Positions 57,296-64,000 of a stretch of DNA of 64,000 nucleotides are shown in pieces. The DNA is from Lonicera japonica (lineage: Eukaryota; Streptophyta; Magnoliopsida; Dipsacales; Caprifoliaceae): contig CM038469.1 in the NCBI GenBank assembly GCA_021464415.1, positions 10,952,501 to 11,016,500 of the forward strand, read 5' to 3'. Position numbers and translations under genes: made by a program. The notes beneath the pieces are model-generated. The model saw nothing but the letters and a program-made list of their open reading frames with translations. It had not been told where the DNA came from and searched no databases. How positions within the stretch are numbered: position 1 is the first letter of the stretch; each line of letters starts with the position of its first letter.

Positions 57296-58007
57296 TGTAG
57301 GTGGAGCAAATTTTTTAGGCCCAACCCACTAAAATAATCTAGAGATGAGTTCGTGTATGTGGAAAAGAAGGTGAGCAAGAACAATGGGATTTTTTAGGTA
57401 CGGTAGGTTCCTTTGGTGTTTAGGCTAATCCGGCAGTACATCCATCGTTTGTGTGTGGTTGTTGTATTAAGCTCTCAAGGCAATGTATTAATTGTTTTAC
57501 AAACTTTCTCTCTCTAAACAAATTGAGGTAAGCTAATACCTATGGAATAATCCAAATTCTTAATAACCAACTCCCTCCTATGAGCCCTCCCTATTCTATT
57601 TATACATACAGAAATAGGGTTACACTTGCTCATTAGGGTTGGTAGAAAAATGACTATAAAGGGTAAGACTTGGATAAAACTCCTGCCTTCATTTCCTTAT
57701 CCACTAGTAACAACTTTTGAATTCGTTCGTTGGTAATGGAGTGGTGGAGATCTGTACGATCATGTACAGGTCCGTACGATTTGGCATGATCCTCCTCACA
57801 CATTTCCCATGTGAAAAGACACATGCACCCTTTCTTGTTGATCTCGGCCTTGGCTAGCTCGTCTCGGCACATTCGGTCGTTTGTGTTTCGGTGTGTCCTT
57901 CACTTGTTCCTTTTGCTTGTGTCTGGCCCATTTGTCTAACTCGGGATAATGGCTTCTAAGTAAGTTGGGCAACCCAGTTTATCTTAACCAAATTTTATGG
58001 TCCCTCA
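57296..58007 (-). mobile_element. 5' LTR of the Tat-like element (712 bp)
   Basis: It matches 40054-40776 along its length with numerous substitutions and small indels, for example around 57410 and 57740. It ends GGTCCCTCA, followed by GAAGC. Confidence 0.92.
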
Positions 58008-59013
58008 GAAGCAAAAGTTACAAAATGATTTAGAGGTTATGAATATATTTTATAATACTAGATTTTTATGTAATTTTGATCCTTTCTTCCAAAATATTTT
58101 GAAAAAGAAAATTGAATATAAATTACCCAATGATATTTCTTATAAAATATATACACATGCTAATCAAAAGAATCTAGAAGATTGGATTGAAATACAAAAT
58201 AATTTTCTAAATAATTATGCACCTGAAGGTTGCACTTATAAATATAAAAAGTTTATGACAAAATAAATAATAAAGTAGAAACTACAATTTTAGTAGATGT
58301 AGAGATTTCTAAATTCAAAATTTTTACTATTTTTAGAAAAAAATATTTATTTCCTTTAAATGGCGAGATTACAATAGAAATTAATATTAGCCTTTTACTT
58401 GAATATGGATTTTTGTCTAGTGTTGAATACTAATACCCAAATGATAAAAAAATATTAAAATCTTCAAGTTTTCCTAAAAGATTGTTAAAAGCAATTGATC
58501 TTCAAGCAGAAGAGTTGTATCCTCAAAATCTTAAAGAAACAATAAAAAAAAGAAGGAGAAACAGTAGATCCTCAAAAATTTCTTTTAATGATTACTAGTA
58601 TACCACAAGAATGGATAAATAATAGCGAGATATTACATGGCCAACATGAAGTTGTAATTGAACATATAGAAGATTATATTATGTTACACAAAGGAGATAC
58701 TGCAAGAGAATTGCCAGAAAAGAAATGTGATGAAGATACTTTTATTATTTATAAAGTCCATCAACAATTATACAAATTCAAGAATACACGTTGTTTTTAC
58801 TAATTTATTGGAGAGAATTTTAATATGTCATTTTATATTCCAGACTCTGGAAAAAATTATACAATAAGCAGAGTTAGAGTACAAAATTATGAAGACATCC
58901 AAGAGATTTTAAAAAAAGCTTGCCTACAAGAATTTGAAGAGAGACAAATATTGAAGATTTGGCTCTGTATAGAAATCCTATTCCTATTAGGTTTTATATT
59001 GTCCAATTCTTAA
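58008..59013 (+). pseudogene. Endogenous pararetrovirus ORF2, C-terminal part
   Basis: The frame picked up from 40053 runs open to about 58265 (Lys/Asn-rich; FDPFFQNIL, QNNFLNNYAPEG). It then breaks with stops and a frame slip near 58530, and continues in pieces at 58588-58803 (MITSIPQEWINNSEILHG, HIEDYIMLHKGD, ends FKNTRCFY) and 58825-59013 (MSFYIPDSGKNYTISRV, ends hydrophobic). A stretch at 58270-58430 has a beta-rich look. I recognise no domain. Whether these were one protein or two is not clear. Confidence 0.65.
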
Positions 59014-59095
59014 TTGGTTTTGTATTGTCTAAATCCTAGTTGGATTTGTATTATCCAATTTATAGTAGGTTTTGGCTTTGTGCAATCCTAGACCC
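58985..59095. repeat. Short tandem repeat after the viral ORF2
   Basis: Four degenerate units of about 27 bp, each with TAGGTTTT or TTGGATTTG followed by TATT(G/A)TC(C/T)AA and TCCTAG or a variant. AT-rich. Confidence 0.7.
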
Positions 59096-59511
59096 ATAGG
59101 ATTTATACTCAATAAATAGACCCTTTGTCATAGGTTTTATTAATGAGTTGTATTATTATTATTTACTAGCTAGATTAGAGAGTATATTTGAAAGATAATA
59201 TTTAGAGCTCTAATTGGCGGGTAGGGTTTGTTTTGCGCATTGTACTCAGAATTGGTCTCATCAATAATAGCTATCACCCAGTGGATTAGTAACGGTTTTG
59301 CTGACACTACGTAATTGCTTGCGTGCTTGGTTAGTTGTTTTCTTCTTTAATCTCTTGTTTTTTGTATTGCTTGAATATCAGTGGTGCTTGTTTCTTTAAT
59401 TATTGTACGCATAATTGTCTGGTCGATCTAACGCTTGTGCTAAGGCTTATTGTACGCATAATATGATGGAAGACTAGCAAGACGTATGCAGTGACAACAG
59501 AAAATTTTCAA

Positions 59512-59529
59512 ACGTCATCCGTGACATCA
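59512..59529 (-). promoter_or_regulatory. as-1-like activator motif
   Basis: The minus strand reads TGATGTCACGGATGACGT: two TGACG-type half-sites (first with C changed to T) whose starts are 12 bp apart, the spacing of the as-1 element in the CaMV 35S promoter. It lies about 190 bp upstream of the TATA box, farther than in CaMV. Confidence 0.55.
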
Positions 59530-59716
59530 AACAAGACTACAAAAGTTTAGCAAAACAGTGTAAATAAGTATCGATGTCATTATCTCACGAAAAGAGAAAA
59601 GAAGACTCCTGAACATGAATTGAATGAAAAGAGAAGAGGGTAGTTGTTGTCAGGGGAAAAGTAAAAAAGTTACCTTCCCCATTAAGTGTTGTAGACTTTA
59701 GTCTTTGTCTTAAGCG

Positions 59717-59726
59717 TATATACAAG
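59717..59726 (+). promoter_or_regulatory. TATA box of the viral promoter
   Basis: TATATACAAG, followed about 35 bp on by a purine-rich probable start region (ATCGAGAGAGAAAGAAAAAG). Confidence 0.6.
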
Positions 59727-59867
59727 TTTATGCCTTGTATTAAGAAAAGCATCGAGAGAGAAAGAAAAAGTGAGCAAGTGTAGACTCTTGTACAATACAA
59801 TACTCTAATAAAAATTAGTTTCAATAGTAGTTCTTCAAGATTTGTATACCAAATTCTCATAAGAAGC

Positions 59868-59873
59868 AATAAA
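59868..59873 (+). terminator. Probable viral polyadenylation signal AATAAA
   Basis: It lies about 120 nt after the presumed transcription start. Caulimovirids place their poly(A) signal shortly downstream of the start so that the RNA is terminally redundant. Confidence 0.5.
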
Positions 59874-60300
59874 ATTTTCTTCTTTCATATTATTCTCCTA
59901 TAAGCTTTGATTGCTCTAGTTATCATTGTAAGTACTTCTTTCTTTGTGTAATTTTATTCAAGTTTATTTATTTCCTTTCTTCTTTATTATATTGTTTGGG
60001 GTTAATCTTCTCTAGTAAGAATTAATCAGGAGAATATTATGTTCTAATTTTACTTATTGTACAACAATCATGGATCATTGAAACTTTTAAGAAGAGAATA
60101 TGCACAGTCACTCTGCTTCTGTTGCTAATTAATAATTTCACGGTAATCTTATGTTGAGCTGTTGCCTAGCCCGTATTGCCGTGTTTCTGGGGTTGTTTTA
60201 GGCTTGATTGGCTGGCTTCTGTATTAAAACAGAGTTGTGGACTAGTGAAATTCTTGGTCTTCAACTCGCTATGGTAATTCTGCCTACTCTCCTTTCTTTT

Positions 60301-60312
60301 TGGTATAAGAGG
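60301..60312 (+). other. tRNA-Met-like primer binding site of the virus
   Basis: TGGTATAAGAGG matches the initiator tRNA-Met primer site TGGTATCAGAGC at 10 of 12 bases. It is on the same strand as the viral RT and about 550 nt downstream of the presumed RNA start, close to the CaMV spacing. Confidence 0.6.
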
Positions 60313-60391
60313 TTTATGATTTGTTTATAATAAGTATAATTAAAATATAATACTCCAAGAATTAATTCTAAACGAAAAGATTAGTTATTTT

Positions 60392-60520
60392 ATGAACATC
60401 GATATATCTTAATTAAGAGATACTATTAGAATAAATGAAAGAAGTTTAGCTAAGACAAACGAAAACTTTGAAAAAGGAAAAGCAAGAAAAAATCATAGAG
60501 TAGCAACACTTATTTATTGA
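60392..60520 (+). pseudogene. Possible start of viral ORF1
   Basis: An ATG at 60392 is followed by a stop after six codons, then about 35 open codons of hydrophilic, Arg/Lys/Asn/Glu-rich sequence. Its place just after the primer site is where ORF1 would begin. There is no domain evidence. The next insertion or the end of the viral copy cuts it off. Confidence 0.3.
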
Positions 60521-60664
60521 TCTAAAATGACTACTACCTTTTTTTTCCAGTAATTTTGGGCACGATAATGGTACTTTTGTAATTTCATAAACGTACCACA
60601 AACTCCTTACTTTCATTTAATATATAAATACAGATATATTTTGACTTGACTAATTTGTGTAGGG

Positions 60665-61839
60665 TATGAGAATCCAAATCTCCGACCCGTCCTTCTCGAT
60701 TTTTTATTTTTTTGGAAAAATCGTGTTTTCAAAGTGGCCAGTTTGTTTTAGAAGAAAACAAAAAAAAGATAGTACAAAGGATAATTCGAAAATGAACTAT
60801 CTTTCATACGTTTGAAACCAGAGATTTATTGATAACTTGTTTGCTAGGGTTCGGGAACTACATTACGCATTGAGAAGGTGTTAGGCACCCAATTCGCCTT
60901 TTTAGTCTCTTAATGGATCATGTATTTAATTCCTATTTTATATATCTTGCAAGTAGTTTGAATAGTTTTCAAAGTAGTCCTTTTCGGATAAATTTGGTTT
61001 AAAATAATATTTTGAAATTAGACTCGAGCTTTGAGAGCGCCTATGTATTCATTCGAAGAATGAAATCAGAGTCTCGTTGTTCCACTTGTTTGGAAATTTT
61101 TTTTGTATTTTATTTTGTTTTGAAAACGTGTCAAAACGGATTTTAGTTTTCTTGTAAAACTTAGAAAAGACTAGCTTTGAAAGTAGTGAACTTCTTTGCA
61201 AGTTATCTAATTTTATGTATTAAAATTCGTATTTAAATGCAGTATTAAAATTTAGGAGAGCTATAGACAGACGTACTTGATGCGCTAGGAGTGGAATGAA
61301 GACTGCTTGCTTGCTCCTTTCTCTCTCTAGAATATTCTCTCTCTAACTTTCTCTCTCTAGGATTTTCTCCCTCTCTAATTTTCTCTCTAAAAAGACTGTT
61401 TAGTGATCTCAGCAGAGTTTCTCTTCTCTAAAAACTCTATAGAGTGTTTTTTTTCCAAATGAGACCCCAATTAAGGGTCCTATTTATAGAGAAAAAATGC
61501 AGAAAAATGGCCTGGGTAGCCCCGTGGCTAGGAGCCAACCATGCAGCTAGGAGGGCTGCAGTTAAGGCATACGGCTCTAAGTCAGCCGTACGGTTGGGAG
61601 CCATCTGTGCGGCTAGGGTATGCGGCTCAAAGCCGACCGTGCAGCTAGGGAGCGTGCGGTTGGCCCTTGAAAATCGTCTCCAAACGGCAACATTGGTCAT
61701 GGTAGACTCCCAACGGATTCAAAGTTAGGGTCTTTCCTAACAGTCTTCTTTATGCATGATGATTTGAGACTTGATGCAGAATGGTCATTTTGTATAAAAG
61801 ACTAGATTCACATCAGAGTCGTGCATTGGAGTGTTCACA
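60665..61839 (-). mobile_element. Solo LTR, family R copy 3 (1175 bp)
   Basis: It starts TATGAGAATCC (TGTGAGAATC with one change) and ends GTGTTCACA; it aligns along its length with copy 1. Minus-strand TATA box TCTATAAATAGG lies at about 61479-61490, with degraded palindromes (CAGCCGTACGGTTG) at about 61583-61596. Flanking TAGGG and TACCC do not match well, so no target duplication is claimed. Confidence 0.88.
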
Positions 61840-62366
61840 TACCCAGGGGGGGCAAGTGACCCAATCAAGCCCTTTTTAGACCATCTGTATCCAATTTGAA
61901 CTAATGTCAATGTTAGAATTTGGCAATGAATCTAATTTGAGAACCATACCAATTAATCCATTCCAATTACATTATGGATTGGATTAGTTTAATCCGATCC
62001 CATTAAATAAAAAGAGGGGAGTCAATACCGCAATTGGCAACATACCGACCAAAAAATTTAAAAATTTTCATTTTGACAAATCGACAAAATGAAACCAAAT
62101 AGGCTGTACTTAAATGCCATATATAGAGTTGCATGATAAATAGAAAACTATGACCACCGATAAAACAAATACATGTGGCACGTACTTGAATGTATATACA
62201 TAAATATATATACACACTAATTGGATCGGTTTACATAATTCAAAAAATTGAAACCAATTCAATATTTTTCCGTTTTCTAAAATACATCAAATTTGATCCA
62301 ATGAATCATTAATTCCAGCTAAGTTTCAGCCTAGTCGACGTGGAGTGCATATTACACCAATTCATG
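61840..62366. other. No gene seen
   Basis: AT-rich sequence without a recognised coding or transposon signature. Confidence 0.4.
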
Positions 62367-62382
62367 TATTTATTCTACTCCC
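62367..62382. repeat. SINE target site duplication (left)
   Basis: TATTTATTCTACTCCC, repeated exactly at 62571-62586. Confidence 0.93.
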
Positions 62383-62570
62383 TTTTTTTTTGGGTCTAAG
62401 CAACAGAGAGTTTGGACCAACATTCGCGTAACTCGACTAATCTCTTCTTGTGGGAGAGCACACTAATGGCCACCAAAGATTTTTGCAATCGGCAGAATTC
62501 AACATGCGGAACTCCCAGTCGAACCCCCCGCTGATCCCAGTGTCGCGACCACTGGACACACTTGGTGGTT
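62383..62570 (-). mobile_element. tRNA-derived SINE, minus orientation (188 bp)
   Basis: Read on the minus strand: a possible A box TGTCCAGTGG near the start; a B box GGTTCGACTGG (about 62514-62526); then the segment GATTAGTCGAGTTACGCGAA, which resembles the 3' half common to many plant SINEs (GATTAGTCGAGGTGCGCG type); and an A-rich tail at the left end. Exact 16-bp target duplications flank it. Such elements are transcribed by RNA polymerase III and moved by LINE enzymes. Confidence 0.85.
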
Positions 62571-62586
62571 TATTTATTCTACTCCC

Positions 62587-64000
62587 AGCGAGGGATAAAG
62601 TCCACTATTTCTAAGGATGTCTAGAATTTAGAGTTTAATTTTATTTTAAAATAGCGTAGCTAATATAACAAGTTTTAAAACGTAAACAAATTTTATTTTC
62701 TAGTAGTGATTAGACTGAAACAATTATATTCTAGAAAAAAATTGGAAATCAAGCTACACCCATAATTTTAAAAGGAAAAAACTAAATGACACTTGAATAT
62801 ATTATACAAAAAGGGTTATTGTACGTAAATTATATTTCAACGTAAACATGTCAAAATCACACATTATGCGATAATAAGATATGAATTGACATGAAATTAT
62901 AAATTATTGGGTGGACCTGAATACGAATTCATGTGGCTGTAAGGTTCACCAGTTTGACATGAAATGATAACAAATTAGTTACAGGTATACCCTTAAAGAA
63001 TTCCGTTGACCCATTAAGTTTAAAAAACTAAAATTATAAAATTTATGTTTATTAAATTAAGCAAGGATTTGTATTTATTTTAGGATATATAGATATTTAT
63101 CTGTACTTTTTTAGTAATTTTAGTTTGTCATTCATTTTTTTTCCAGAAAAAGAATTATTAGAGAATTTTTTTTCAAATATCTCCTTAACGGGTGTAGGAT
63201 CGTGTTGTGTCACCTTATTACAAATTGAGTCGTATACGAATTCAAAAATATCACCAGATGATTTATTAGGTTGTTTTTGGGGTGGAGATAAAAATTAATC
63301 GTAGTTGTTAGGACCCGACATGAAATTGATATGAATTGACATGTTGACAGCTCTACCAAAACGTAACAAATAGATATATTAAAAGTAGATAATCTAGATA
63401 GTCAACAAACTTTGGAGCCAGTACAGCATTTACTGTTAAATTGAAAAAAAAATGAAACCATGTGTGAGGCACATGACCTCATTTAAAGACCTTTTTTTCC
63501 CCTTTTATTTTTTAATATCAAAATGCAATAAAACACTATTTTCCTCCTAACTACTCCTGCCAAAATGTTTCATATATTATGTATAAAAAAACACGACGAA
63601 CACTTTTTTTTTGCGCATTTTATCAACTAATTAACTATATAATTTAGCTAATAGAGCAATCTTTCATTTTTCAAGATTTAATTCAGCAAATTAGATCCAA
63701 CTGAAAGATTCTCATAGCAAAGGGATTTCTAAAAAACTCAACAAAGCATTTGGTTTATAAATTACAATAAAGCTGTGTTATCTACGTCATTGTTATTCAC
63801 TCATATGTTACAATCAACCAAAGATTATTCTAGGTTCTTTACAAACGGGTATGTGAGAAAGAAGGGTTTGATTTTGTGCCAGGGTTCCCAATTGAAATCA
63901 TGATTTTATAGATATTACTATGTTTTCCCAATGCTATACACATAAGCATTGGGTATTAATTCATAGCCATGTATGATATTGCTTTGGAAAGATCTCATTT
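62587..64000. other. AT-rich DNA, no gene seen
   Basis: Near 62890-63360 words such as GACATGAAAT, GAATTGACATG and ACCCGACATGAAATTGATATG recur, hinting at an old dispersed repeat. Ends and family were not found. No ORF of note. Confidence 0.35.

Larger units (their letters stand above)
40054..58007 (-). mobile_element. Tat-like Ty3/gypsy retrotransposon, nested and defective (18 kb)
   Basis: LTRs at 40054-40776 and 57296-58007 flank minus-strand gag, protease, two RNase H domains and integrase, but no RT core. A long 3' region holds plus-strand (antisense) ORF remnants and an 80-bp tandem array. A second, archaeal-type RNase H after the first, antisense or extra ORFs and tandem repeats in the 3' region are traits of the Tat lineage. 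The LTRs differ at many sites and by several indels, so the insertion is old. It carries at least two later LTR insertions. Confidence 0.9.
59014..60300 (+). promoter_or_regulatory. Endogenous pararetrovirus intergenic regulatory region
   Basis: A noncoding stretch lies between the viral ORF2 and the primer site. It contains an as-1-like motif (59512), TATA (59717), AATAAA (59868) and a leader of about 550 nt, in the order known for the pregenomic RNA promoter of caulimovirids. Words such as ATTGTACGCATAAT repeat at about 59402 and 59449. Confidence 0.65.

Noticed and set aside
61437..61728. Overlapping ORFs in the family R LTR copy 3
   Set aside because: Same cause as at 13058: GC-rich LTR repeats, not genes.
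60660..61844. Target duplication for family R copy 3
   Set aside because: Flanks TAGGG and TACCC match at only three of five positions, so no claim is made.

Overview
This window looks like a repeat-dense intergenic region of a eudicot plant nuclear genome. It is AT-rich, and the only host gene is a broken, intron-bearing cytochrome P450 resembling plant CYP76. Almost everything else is transposable-element or endogenous-virus sequence. I cannot name the species. No intact host gene, rRNA, tRNA or CRISPR array is visible.

Layout. (1) 1-7808: a minus-strand Ty1/copia element whose left LTR is cut by the window edge. Its two LTRs still differ at only about 2% of sites, but its genes are full of stops. 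(2) 8969-14376: the P450 pseudogene, broken by a truncated second copia element (9091 to about 11700) and by a solo LTR (12274-13438, target duplication GATAC). (3) About 14990 to 60520: one endogenous pararetrovirus (Caulimoviridae-like) on the plus strand, split by three large insertions. These are a 13.4 kb element with short inverted ends (15251-28696, duplication TTAATAA) that itself holds a Ty3/gypsy element (18376-27459); a 10.3 kb CACTA element (29134-39398, duplication GAT) that holds two oppositely oriented LTRs; and an 18 kb Tat-like Ty3/gypsy element (40054-58007, duplication GAAGT/GAAGC) that holds a solo LTR at 46922-47991, a 3.15 kb LTR-like block at 50666-53817 and a probable further LTR near 45245-46394. 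With the insertions taken out, the viral order is RT, RNase H, a downstream ORF, a regulatory region (as-1-like motif, TATA, AATAAA), a tRNA-Met-like primer site and perhaps the start of ORF1. (4) 60665-64000: a third copy of the solo-LTR family, a SINE with a 16-bp target duplication, and unassigned AT-rich DNA.

None of these genes work together as a living pathway; the window is a stratified record of insertions. The most unusual pattern is that four apparently unrelated LTR families here each carry a cluster of short perfect palindromes (cores GTAC, ATCGAT, GTCGAC, CCGG) roughly 90-290 bp upstream of a TATA box on the LTR's own coding strand. Other points of note are a viroplasmin-like ORF inside the CACTA element, antisense ORFs and an 80-bp tandem array in the 3' part of the Tat-like element, and loss of the reverse transcriptase core from that same element.

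All family names are from recognising motifs by eye. No database search was possible.
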